39,688 nt of DNA. Origin: JAVBLF01 sp031553675. GTDB taxonomy: Bacteria; Bacillota; Clostridia; Christensenellales; CALWSW01. The translations under genes were made by a program, and so were the position numbers. The notes below the pieces were generated by a model that saw nothing but the letters and a program-made list of their open reading frames with translations, ran no database searches and had not been told where the DNA came from. This document shows, piece by piece, positions 1 to 7,050 of this stretch (position 1 is its first letter; the number at the start of each line of letters is the position of its first letter). The DNA is taken from the NCBI GenBank assembly GCA_031553675.1, contig JAVBLF010000127.1, forward strand, positions 1 to 39,688, read 5' to 3'.

Positions 1-41
1 GACTCCCGCATTCGTAGGTTCAAATCCTGCCACCCCAGCCA
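1..41 (+). tRNA. tRNA-Gln, 3' part (5' part outside the window)
   Basis: The first 41 bases fold as the 3' part of a tRNA. Reading back from the encoded CCA end (39-41) there is discriminator G38, acceptor strand CACCCCA (31-37), T arm GTAGG-TTCAAAT-CCTGC (14-30) and a five-base variable loop. This puts base 36 of the tRNA (a G, third anticodon base) at window position 1, followed by A37. An anticodon ending in G together with a CACCCCA acceptor strand and G73 fits glutamine best. Leu, Pro and Arg also have anticodons ending in G but normally carry A73 and other acceptor stems. The first two anticodon bases are not visible. Confidence 0.8.
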
Positions 42-65
42 TTACCACCCCACAGCCCCATGCTT

Positions 66-141
66 GACTCATTAGCTCAGTCGGTAGAGCATCTGACTTT
101 TAATCAGGGGGTCCGCGGTTCGAGCCCGCGATGAGTCACCA
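66..141 (+). tRNA. tRNA-Lys (anticodon TTT)
   Basis: This is a complete 76-nt cloverleaf with encoded CCA. Acceptor GACTCAT (66-72) pairs with ATGAGTC (131-137). The D arm carries GGTAGAGC, the anticodon loop reads CTTTTAA (anticodon TTT, lysine), and the T arm is CCGCG-GTTCGAGC-CGCG-like. It follows the tRNA-Gln end by 24 nt and probably belongs to the same transcript. Confidence 0.97.
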
Positions 142-146
142 ATTCG

Positions 147-182
147 AAAAGGACGAATCCGAGGAGGGTTTGTCCTTTTTTG
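147..182 (+). terminator. Rho-independent terminator of the tRNA transcript
   Basis: AAAAGGACGAA-TCC pairs with GG-TTTGTCCTTTT across a short GC-containing loop and ends in a run of T. It lies directly behind the tRNA-Lys CCA end. Confidence 0.8.
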
Positions 183-288
183 CGTCGTAGCGCGTTGTTG
201 CGTGCTTGTTGTCACAGCATAGAGGGTCGATGAACGTCATTTGGGACAACGAAAGGAGCGCCGCCTTGTCGCTTTTCAGGTTTGCGCA

Positions 289-297
289 TGGTATGAT
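289..297 (+). promoter_or_regulatory. Possible extended -10 promoter of the first EamA gene
   Basis: TATGAT at 292-297 is preceded by TGG, giving an extended -10 element. The best upstream -35 match, TTGTCG at 266-271, is 20 bases away, which is too far for a strong pair. The element sits 31 bases before the chosen start codon at 328. Confidence 0.35.
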
Positions 298-327
298 GGT
301 GTCACCAAGATGGAATGGAGTGACGGG

Positions 328-1206
328 ATGAAAAAGGGCGTGTGGATGGTCGTATGCGCGGCGATCTCATGGGCAACGCTGCCGGTGTTCAGCAGGCTAC
401 TCGGGGGTCATGGCATCGATGCGCTCAGTGCGGCGGCCATGCGGGCCTATTTGGCGACCTTGATGCTCTTGGTGTGGAGCTTGAAGCAGCATCCGTTCAA
501 GCGTTTCGACAGGCGCGACACAGGACACTTTGCGTTGACCGGCGCGCTCGCGGTGGTGGGAACCTACTCGTTTTATCTACTCGCCATCGAGCATCTCAAC
601 TTTGCGATGGCGGCGATTCTGCTCTACACTGCGCCTGCTTTCGTGACACTTTTTTCGCGCGTGCTCTACAAAGAGCCCATTTCAAAGCGAAAGCTAATCG
701 CGTTGGCGCTCACGTTTGCGGGTAGCTTTTTCGTCGTTCGCGCCTACGACTCCGGTCAACTGAGACTCAATGCCCTGGGGATTGCATTTGGTGTCGCGTC
801 GGGCTTCTGCTACTCGATGCTGACGGTGCTGGGGAGCAAGCGCATCGACGCCTATGGATCCCAGCTCAATTGCACCTATATGACGGCATTCGGCGCGGTG
901 TTTTTCCTTTTGATTCGCCCGCCGTGGAAGATTCCGCTTTTGACTGCGCCGACGCTGGGCCTATTTGCCGGCCTCGCTCTTTTCGGAAGCGTGCTGCCCT
1001 ATGTGCTTTACCTGCTCGCACTGCAATCGGGCCTTGATGGGCGAGATGCCAGCATCATCGCGACGCTTGAGCCTGTGCTTGTCGCGCTGCTTGGCGTCGT
1101 GGCGTTTGACGAATCCTTGGCCTGGCCGCAAATGTTCGGCATCGCGCTGACCGTCGCCGGTGCCTGCCTCGCTGCGCTGACGCCCCGAAAACAGGCGGCG
1201 CTCTAG
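328..1206 (+). CDS. EamA/DMT-family exporter, copy 1
   Basis: This 292-residue integral membrane protein of the drug/metabolite transporter superfamily has about ten hydrophobic helices in two EamA repeats. The second repeat contains a proline-rich segment and the LDGRDASIIATLEPVLVALLG stretch typical of the family. Such proteins usually export amino acids, purines or other small metabolites; the substrate cannot be read from sequence. I chose the ATG at 328 because GGAG lies 7 bases upstream and because the protein then starts MKKGVWMVV, as does the neighbouring copy. An in-frame TTG at 241 would only add a non-homologous, non-hydrophobic leader. The next gene, 62 bases downstream, encodes a near duplicate. 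Confidence 0.88.
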   Translation: MKKGVWMVVCAAISWATLPVFSRLLGGHGIDALSAAAMRAYLATLMLLVWSLKQHPFKRFDRRDTGHFALTGALAVVGTYSFYLLAIEHLNFAMAAILLYTAPAFVTLFSRVLYKEPISKRKLIALALTFAGSFFVVRAYDSGQLRLNALGIAFGVASGFCYSMLTVLGSKRIDAYGSQLNCTYMTAFGAVFFLLIRPPWKIPLLTAPTLGLFAGLALFGSVLPYVLYLLALQSGLDGRDASIIATLEPVLVALLGVVAFDESLAWPQMFGIALTVAGACLAALTPRKQAAL

Positions 1207-1268
1207 GATTCGGACGCCCCGGCGATCGCGGTGCGCAGTTGAACCGACACGAAAAGGAGGGTGACAGG

Positions 1269-2153
1269 GTGAAAAAGGGCGTATGGATGGTCGTAGCTGC
1301 GGCGCTTTCGGGAGCGTCAATGCCCGTCATTAGCAGGCTGATCGGGGGCCAAGGCATCGACGCGCTCAGTTCGGCGGCCATGCGCGCCTTTTTGGCAACC
1401 CTCATGATGTTGGCGCTGAATCTGAAGCAGCATCCGTTCAAGCGTTTCGACAGGCGCGACACCGGACACTTTGCGTTGACCGGCGCGCTCGCCGTCACAG
1501 GAACCTATTCGTTTTATCTGCTCGCCATCGAGTACCTCAACTTCGCAATGGCGGCGATCTTGCTCTACACCGCACCTGCTTTCGTGACGCTCTTTTCGCG
1601 CTTGCTCTACAAAGAACCCATATCGAAACGAAAGGCGATCGCTCTGATGCTTACGTTTGCGGGCAGCTTTTTCGTCGTCCGCGCCTATGACGTCGGCCAG
1701 CTGCAACTCAACGCCCTCGGCATTGTATTTGGTATCGCGTCGGGCTTTTGTTACTCGATGCTGACGGTGCTGGGGAGCAAGCGCATCGACGCCTATGGAT
1801 CCCAGCTCAATTGCACCTACCTGACGGGATTTGGCGCGGCATTTTTTCTCTTGCTTCGCCCGCCGTGGAAGCTCCCAGCCTTGACCGTGCCGACGTTGGG
1901 TCTTCTCGCCTGTCTCGCGCTTTTCGGAAGCGTGCTGCCTTATATGCTCTACCTGCGCGCGCTGCAAACGGGCCTCGACGGACGGGACGCCAGCATCATC
2001 GCGACGCTCGAACCGGTGCTCGTCGCACTGATCGGCGCCATGGCATTTGGCGAATCTATGGCATGGCCGCAATTGCTCGGCATCGCGCTCACCGTTTCTG
2101 GTGCTTGCCTCGCCGCGCTGACACCCCAAAAACAGGAAGTCGCAACGTCTTAG
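1269..2153 (+). CDS. EamA/DMT-family exporter, copy 2
   Basis: This 294-residue ten-helix DMT transporter is nearly the same as the preceding gene along its whole length. Blocks such as KQHPFKRFDRRDTGHFALTG and the SKRIDAYGSQLNCTY segment are identical. Differences lie mostly at conservative positions inside helices and in the C-terminal tail. The start is GTG at 1269, set by AAGGAGG at 1254-1260 with an eight-base gap. Two adjacent paralogues suggest recent tandem duplication. They could act as a heterodimer, as some small DMT pairs do, although at about 290 residues each is already a full two-repeat protein. The substrate is unknown. Confidence 0.9.
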   Translation: MKKGVWMVVAAALSGASMPVISRLIGGQGIDALSSAAMRAFLATLMMLALNLKQHPFKRFDRRDTGHFALTGALAVTGTYSFYLLAIEYLNFAMAAILLYTAPAFVTLFSRLLYKEPISKRKAIALMLTFAGSFFVVRAYDVGQLQLNALGIVFGIASGFCYSMLTVLGSKRIDAYGSQLNCTYLTGFGAAFFLLLRPPWKLPALTVPTLGLLACLALFGSVLPYMLYLRALQTGLDGRDASIIATLEPVLVALIGAMAFGESMAWPQLLGIALTVSGACLAALTPQKQEVATS

Positions 2154-2162
2154 GGGAATGCC

Positions 2163-2237
2163 ATGCCTGCGAGACATGTGCAAACGGACATGTGTCCCTC
2201 CTGCACTTGCATGGGCTGCGATGCCAATACTGAATAG
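2163..2237 (+). CDS. Possible cysteine-rich micropeptide (24 aa)
   Basis: An ATG at 2163 with AGGGGA five bases upstream opens a 24-residue frame ending in CPSCTCMGCDANTE. Four cysteines arranged CxxCxCxxC over ten residues would suit binding of a metal or an iron-sulfur cluster. It lies in the 101-base gap between the second EamA gene and the MocA-like gene, in the same direction. It is far too short for statistics and may be chance. I recognise no family. Confidence 0.3.
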   Translation: MPARHVQTDMCPSCTCMGCDANTE

Positions 2238-2254
2238 AAACGCGAGGGGATCTT

Positions 2255-3181
2255 ATGGCGGCAGCCTTGATCATAGCGGCGGGCAAAACCGCCTACACAG
2301 ACGGATTTCAGCCGCTCAAAAAAGTGGGCGTCATCACGGCCGTGCAGCGCATCGTGGGGATCTTTCAGCGCGCGGGCATCGAGCGGGTCGTGCTCGTCGT
2401 CGGTCCGGATGCGCAAAAAACGGAAAAGCATGTATCGGGTGCAGGTGTGATCTGCCTGCGCAACCCCGACTACGAAACCGCGGAGATGCTCGACAGCATC
2501 AAAATCGGGCTTCGCTACCTGGAAGGCAAGTGCGAAGGCGTATGCATCACGCCGGTTGACACGCCGCTCTTTTCGGTCGAGACGGTGCTGGCGCTCGTGC
2601 AGACGAAGCACGACGCAGCCGTCCCCGTCTGTGCGGGCAAGGCCGGACACCCGCTTTTCCTGGCGTCGCGGCAGTTTTCCACCGTTCTCCGCTATGGCGG
2701 CGAAAACGGCTTGGAGGGCGCGCTGGCGTCCAACGCCATCGAGGCCGTCCCGATCGATGTCGCGGACGAGGGCGTTTTGCTGGACGTCGAACGGGAAGCC
2801 TCCTTCGATCGCCTGCTTGCCAGCCACAGCATGCGATCACTGCACCCCGACGTCGCCATCACACTGGCGTGCGAGACGGCCTTCTTCGACAAACAGGCCC
2901 AGCAGCTTCTCTCGGCGATCGACGAGACGCACTCGATCCGTCTGGCCTGCCAGCGCTTGGGCATCTCCTACAGCAAGGGCTGGAAGTGGATCGGGCAGAT
3001 CGAAGGGCAGCTCGGCTTCACGGTCGTGGACAGCAAGCAGGGTGGCAAAAGCGGCGGTGTTTCCGTGCTGACCGATCGGGGTCGGGCGCTCGTGGACAGC
3101 TACTGCGCGTTTTGTGCCGAACTGAAAGGGCAGGTGAGCGAGGCGTTCGCCCGACATTTCAAAGATTTTCTGCCTCGCTGA
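2255..3181 (+). CDS. MocA-like nucleotidyltransferase fused to ModE-type winged helix
   Basis: Residues 1 to about 195 resemble the MobA/MocA NTP-transferase fold: an N-terminal AALIIAAGK strand-loop, the acidic ITPVDTPLFS segment that fits the metal-binding DxP motif, then GHPLFLASRQF and a VDVEREASFDRL-like end. Residues of about 205-308 resemble the LysR/ModE winged helix (DETHSIRLACQRLGISYSKGWKWI, then GGKSGGVSVLTDRGRALV). Proteins of this architecture are usually annotated as molybdenum cofactor cytidylyl- or guanylyltransferase-like. A role in maturing the xanthine dehydrogenase about 7 kb away is inference. The usual LAGGxSxRMGxxK nucleotide-binding loop is changed to AAGKTAYTDGFQPLKKVG, so catalysis should not be assumed. 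The start ATG has GAGGGGA upstream. Confidence 0.82.
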   Translation: MAAALIIAAGKTAYTDGFQPLKKVGVITAVQRIVGIFQRAGIERVVLVVGPDAQKTEKHVSGAGVICLRNPDYETAEMLDSIKIGLRYLEGKCEGVCITPVDTPLFSVETVLALVQTKHDAAVPVCAGKAGHPLFLASRQFSTVLRYGGENGLEGALASNAIEAVPIDVADEGVLLDVEREASFDRLLASHSMRSLHPDVAITLACETAFFDKQAQQLLSAIDETHSIRLACQRLGISYSKGWKWIGQIEGQLGFTVVDSKQGGKSGGVSVLTDRGRALVDSYCAFCAELKGQVSEAFARHFKDFLPR

Positions 3182-3210
3182 TCAGCGTCTTCGTTCGAAT
3201 CGACATGTGA

Positions 3211-3234
3211 AGGGGCCTCATGGCCTCTTTTTTT
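3211..3234 (+). terminator. Rho-independent terminator
   Basis: AGGGGCC-TCAT-GGCCTCT forms a seven-pair stem with one G-T pair, followed by a run of T. It lies 30 bases after the MocA/ModE-like gene. Confidence 0.85.
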
Positions 3235-3289
3235 GTGCCGATATGCTGGACGAGCTTGCAAATTCCAAGAGCAAAATTGCTCCATTGTA

Positions 3290-3318
3290 TTGACCCTGTG
3301 TCGTGTAGTGGCTATAAT
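3290..3318 (+). promoter_or_regulatory. SigA promoter of the polysaccharide gene pair
   Basis: TTGACC (3290-3295), a 17-base spacer and a perfect TATAAT (3313-3318) make a near-consensus housekeeping promoter, followed by a leader of about 50 bases to the start at 3377. Confidence 0.85.
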
Positions 3319-3376
3319 TGGATTATACATACACGTTAAATAGGGAATAATGTCGAGCTGGGAGGGGGTTTTCACG

Positions 3377-4078
3377 ATGGCGCATCCGCCGGAGGATGTC
3401 TGCGAAAACAGTTTGCCCGGTCTGGCTTGGACGTCTGGTGCCGTCGCCGATCGGTTGTCGAAGGTGCGAATAAACGCCTATCGTTTTGCTAAACGCACGT
3501 TCGACATATGCGCCGCCCTCGTGCTCTTGATCGCGATCTGGCCGGTCATGCTCGCGATCGCTTCTGCGATCAAGCTGGATTCGAAAGGGCCCGTTTTCTT
3601 TCAGCACGCGCGGATCGGACAGGACGGCAAAGGGCTGATGCTTTACAAATTCCGAAGCATGTTCGACGGCGCACAGTCCGCCGAAGCGCTCTTTACGGCG
3701 GAACAGAAGGCCGAGTGGGAAGAAAACTTCAAGCTCAAAGACGATCCACGGGTCACGCGGGTGGGACGCATTCTGCGCAAAAGCAGCCTCGACGAGCTGC
3801 CGCAGATCTTCAACATCCTCCGCGGGGAACTAAGCTTCGTGGGCCCTCGACCTGTCGTGGCAGACGAGCTGGAAAAATACGGTCCGGCGCGCGCCCGCTT
3901 CCTGCGCGTCAAGCCGGGCTTGACCGGCTATTGGCAAGTCAACGGCCGGAGCGCGATCAGCTATGAGGAGCGCATCGCATTGGAGCTTTACTACGCCGAC
4001 CACGCTTCGATCTGGCTGGATTTGGCGATCATTGGCAAAACATTTGCCGTCGTACTCCAGAAATCCGGCGCAGTCTAA
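3377..4078 (+). CDS. Undecaprenyl-phosphate sugar-1-phosphate transferase (bacterial sugar transferase family)
   Basis: This 233-residue membrane-bound initiating glycosyltransferase would transfer a sugar-1-phosphate from a UDP-sugar to undecaprenyl phosphate, the first step of capsule or exopolysaccharide repeat-unit assembly. Visible family marks are KRTFDICAALVLL followed by one re-entrant helix, GPVFFQHARIGQDGK, YKFRSM, the DDPRVTRVGRILRKSSLDELPQ block, the SFVGPRPV motif and KPGLTGYWQVNGRS. It is a short PglC/WcaJ-core type without the extra N-terminal helices. The ATG at 3377 is preferred because GGAGGGGG precedes it by eight bases; an ATG at 3350 is in frame but has a poorer site. The sugar specificity is not readable. 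Confidence 0.92.
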   Translation: MAHPPEDVCENSLPGLAWTSGAVADRLSKVRINAYRFAKRTFDICAALVLLIAIWPVMLAIASAIKLDSKGPVFFQHARIGQDGKGLMLYKFRSMFDGAQSAEALFTAEQKAEWEENFKLKDDPRVTRVGRILRKSSLDELPQIFNILRGELSFVGPRPVVADELEKYGPARARFLRVKPGLTGYWQVNGRSAISYEERIALELYYADHASIWLDLAIIGKTFAVVLQKSGAV

Positions 4079-4159
4079 TGAACCGAAGGATGGCTTTCAG
4101 TATCCCCATCCGCATAGAATGGAGCGAAGCTCGATTTTTGCGAAAGGCAGGGGCAAACG

Positions 4160-5209
4160 ATGGCGACAGGCAGGGCAGGGCAGGGCGGCATCCTCATCAC
4201 GGGTGTAGCCGGCTTCATCGGCTTTCATCTGGCGAAACGCATCCTTGCGAGCGACAGGGAAACGCCCGTCGTCGGCGTCGACAACCGCAACGATGCGTAC
4301 AGTGTGGCGCTCAAGGACAGGCGCCTCGCGATCCTGCATGACAGTGCAGCGTGCGGAGAAAAAGGGCGATTTTCCTTTGTAGAGGGCGATCTGTCCGACA
4401 AAGCATGTGTGGAAGCGTTGGTTTCGGAGTGGCAGCCGCGCGCCATCGTCCATCTCGCGGCGCAAGCCGGTGTGCGTCGGAGCATTTCTGACCCCGATGC
4501 CTATGTCGCCTCCAACCTCGTCGGCTTTTTTCACGTTCTGGAAGCCTGCCGCCACACACCCGACCTGGAACAGTTCGTGTTCGCGTCGTCGTCTTCGGTC
4601 TACGGAAACGGCGCGGATATTCCCTTTTCGACCCATGACGCCGCCGATCGTCCGGTATCGTTCTATGCGGCAACCAAACGCTCCAATGAATTGATGGCCT
4701 ACGCCTACGCCAAACTCTACGGCATCCCGACGACGGGCTTGCGTTTCTTTTCGGTCTACGGCCCCTACGGGCGGCCTGATATGGCGTACTACCAATTTGC
4801 CGACGCGATGCGCGAGGGACGCGCAATCCCCCTTTTCAACGGCGGCGAAGTCTACCGCGACTTCACCTACATCGATGATGTGATCGATGTGTTGCTGCGC
4901 GTGCTCGAACGACCGGCGGAGGCAGACGGCGACGACGTGTGCTATCGGGTGTACAACGTCGGAAACGCCGATCCGACGCGCTTGACCGACTTCGTGCAAA
5001 CGCTCGAAAGTTGCTTACGAAAGGTCGGATCGATCGACCGCCCCGCGCGATACGCGCTTCTTCCCATGCAGCCTGGCGACGTCTACCGGACCTTCGCCGA
5101 CGTCTCCGATCTGGTGCGCGCCTTCGGCTATCGGCCGGAAACGCCGCTATCAGACGGTTTGGGGTCGTTTGCGGCGTGGTACAAGGCGTATCAGAGCGTG
5201 GGGACATGA
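4160..5209 (+). CDS. NAD-dependent UDP-sugar epimerase (UDP-glucuronate 4-epimerase type)
   Basis: This 349-residue extended short-chain dehydrogenase/reductase has the NAD-binding Rossmann loop GVAGFIG near the N terminus and the acidic residue in VGVDNRND. HLAAQAGVRRSI follows, then the SSSSVYG serine motif and the catalytic YAATK (YxxxK). The spacing and the QAGVRRSI and VYRDFTYIDDV blocks are those of UDP-glucuronate 4-epimerases (LpsL/CapI group), which make UDP-galacturonate for surface polysaccharide; UDP-glucose 4-epimerase is the alternative. It follows the sugar-phosphate transferase by 82 bases on the same transcript, so the pair probably starts one cell-surface glycan. Confidence 0.88.
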   Translation: MATGRAGQGGILITGVAGFIGFHLAKRILASDRETPVVGVDNRNDAYSVALKDRRLAILHDSAACGEKGRFSFVEGDLSDKACVEALVSEWQPRAIVHLAAQAGVRRSISDPDAYVASNLVGFFHVLEACRHTPDLEQFVFASSSSVYGNGADIPFSTHDAADRPVSFYAATKRSNELMAYAYAKLYGIPTTGLRFFSVYGPYGRPDMAYYQFADAMREGRAIPLFNGGEVYRDFTYIDDVIDVLLRVLERPAEADGDDVCYRVYNVGNADPTRLTDFVQTLESCLRKVGSIDRPARYALLPMQPGDVYRTFADVSDLVRAFGYRPETPLSDGLGSFAAWYKAYQSVGT

Positions 5210-5213
5210 CGCG

Positions 5214-5257
5214 ACCCAAAAAAGTGACGCATATCTGCGCCACTTTTTTTGTGGGTT
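5214..5257. terminator. Bidirectional terminator between converging genes
   Basis: A long inverted repeat, AAAAAGTGACGCA / TGCGCCACTTTTT, is flanked by ACCCA and TGGGT. It has A on one side and T on the other, so it can stop transcription of the epimerase (plus) and of adenine deaminase (minus), whose genes converge here. Confidence 0.85.
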
Positions 5258-6972
5258 CATTCGGCCGACACAGGCACAAAGGCAAAGCGATCGACGTCGA
5301 AGAGACCGCAATCGGTCAGCTTGATCGACGGGATGACGGGCAAAGACAGGAAGGCGAGCGTCATAAAAGGGTCGATGCCGGGCGAAACACCCATGGCGAT
5401 CGCCGCCTCTTTCAGCGCACTTGAGCGCGCCGCAATCGCCTCGATGGGATCGGGCGACATGAGTCCGGCGATCGGCAGAGCGAGGGACTGCACGATCTGT
5501 CCTTCGCGAGCCACGCAGAGCCCGCCCCCCATGCGCTCGATTTCGGCGATGGCGGCGGCCATGTCGGCGTCGTTGTCGCCGATGCAGATCAGGTTGTGCG
5601 AATCGTGCGCGACCGTCGAGGCGATGGCCCCGTTTCGCAATCCAAAGCCCGCGACGATCCCGAGGCCGACGTTTCCAGTCGCGCGGTGGCGCTCGACGAC
5701 GGCCAACTTTGCGAAGCCATCCCCCGCGACGAAATGGCCATTCGTCACGCGGACAATCCGGACGGTCTTTTTCGTGACGATGCTATGGGGCAACACTTCG
5801 ATGACGTTGGCGTGAACGCCGTCGATCGGCAGGGCGAGCTTGGACGGGTCGAACGCGCCTATGCGGACGCTGTTGCGAACGGCTGTCGCGGGCCATTGGC
5901 TGCCGCCCCGGGCGAGCAAGTGCCCCTTCTTCGCCAGGAGCCGCCCGTCTTTCCACGTGGCGACGACATTGCAGGTGGCGAGATCGTCGAAGGCGACGAG
6001 ATCGGCGGCATAGCCGGGTGCAATCGCGCCGCGCCCCCTGAGGCCATAGCATTCGGCTGCGTTGTGCGTTGCCATGACGATGGCGGCGATCGGGTCAAAG
6101 CCCTTTCGGATCGCGACGCGGATGTTGTTGTCGACGCTGCCCTCGCGCAGGATGTCTTCGGCATGGCGGTCGTCGGTGCAAAAGAGGCAGCGGCGCATGT
6201 TGCGGTCGGTCACGCCGGTCAGGAGCGCCTCGACGTTTCGCGCGGCCGAACCCTCACGCAGCAAGACGTAAAGCCCCCGATCGACCTTTTCTCGCAGCTC
6301 GTCAACGCTTTCGCACTCGTGGTCGGTCTGGACACCCGCGGCAGCGTAGGCGGCGAGCGCCTGACCCGTCACGCCGGGCGCATGTCCGTCGATCCGCTTG
6401 TGGGCGGCGAGCCGGAGCTTGGCGAGTACGTCCGGATCGGCGGCGATCACGCCGGGATAGTTCATCATTTCGCCCAGGCCGAGCACACGCGGATCGTCGA
6501 TCAAAGGCGCAAGCGCGTCTGCATCGAGACAGGCCCCCGCTGTTTCAAAAGCGGAAGTCGGCACGCAGGAGGGCAGCATGAAGTAGACGTCGATGGGGAG
6601 ATCCCGCGTGCTGTCGAGCATGGCGCGGATGCCGTCCATTCCCGCGACGTTCGCGATCTCGTGCGGATCGGCGATCACACACGTCACGCCGTGTCGGACG
6701 ACGGCCTTGGCGAACTCCGGCAGCGCGGCCATCGAGGATTCGATGTGGACGTGGGCGTCGATCAGGCCGGGGGCGAGCAACGCGCCTCGCAGATCGACTT
6801 CCTCTGTGCCCCGATAGTGGCCGATGCCCGCGATCGTCCCGTCCGCGATCGCGACGTCGCCGCACTCGATTGTCTGCGAAAAGACGTTGACGACGCGGGC
6901 GTTTTGGAGGACGAGGTCGGCAGGCTCCTGACCGGACGCAACCCGTATGCGCCTTTCGATCGATATGTTCAT
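5257..6972 (-). CDS. ade: Adenine deaminase
   Basis: This 571-residue amidohydrolase-fold enzyme converts adenine to hypoxanthine and ammonia. It matches the bacterial AdeC/Ade family along its length: PGLIDAHVHIESSM with metal ligands H74 and H76, VIADPHEIANVAG, the MLPSCVPTSAFETAG block, GLGEMMNYPGV, KRIDGHAPG, LFCTDDRHAEDI and ATHNAAECYGLRGRGAIAPGYAADLV. The start is the ATG at 6972, seven bases after a GGAGAG site; an upstream in-frame ATG adds 13 residues without homology. It is last in a minus-strand purine unit after the AzgA-type permease (78-base gap holding a hairpin at 7000-7024). The product hypoxanthine is a substrate for the xanthine dehydrogenase encoded upstream. Confidence 0.95.
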   Translation of the reverse strand: MNISIERRIRVASGQEPADLVLQNARVVNVFSQTIECGDVAIADGTIAGIGHYRGTEEVDLRGALLAPGLIDAHVHIESSMAALPEFAKAVVRHGVTCVIADPHEIANVAGMDGIRAMLDSTRDLPIDVYFMLPSCVPTSAFETAGACLDADALAPLIDDPRVLGLGEMMNYPGVIAADPDVLAKLRLAAHKRIDGHAPGVTGQALAAYAAAGVQTDHECESVDELREKVDRGLYVLLREGSAARNVEALLTGVTDRNMRRCLFCTDDRHAEDILREGSVDNNIRVAIRKGFDPIAAIVMATHNAAECYGLRGRGAIAPGYAADLVAFDDLATCNVVATWKDGRLLAKKGHLLARGGSQWPATAVRNSVRIGAFDPSKLALPIDGVHANVIEVLPHSIVTKKTVRIVRVTNGHFVAGDGFAKLAVVERHRATGNVGLGIVAGFGLRNGAIASTVAHDSHNLICIGDNDADMAAAIAEIERMGGGLCVAREGQIVQSLALPIAGLMSPDPIEAIAARSSALKEAAIAMGVSPGIDPFMTLAFLSLPVIPSIKLTDCGLFDVDRFAFVPVSAE

Positions 6973-6999
6973 GCGTTCTCTCCATGTGTGGATGTCAGA

Positions 7000-7024
7000 A
7001 TCGCCCCGCAAAACGCGAGGCGAT
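7000..7024. other. Intercistronic hairpin between permease and adenine deaminase genes
   Basis: ATCGCCCCGC pairs with GCGAGGCGAT around a five-base AAAAC loop (nine pairs, one mismatch). There is no T run, so it is more likely a processing or stability element than a terminator. Confidence 0.4.
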
Positions 7025-7050
7025 GGGGTTGCTTTGGATGCGGGTATCGC

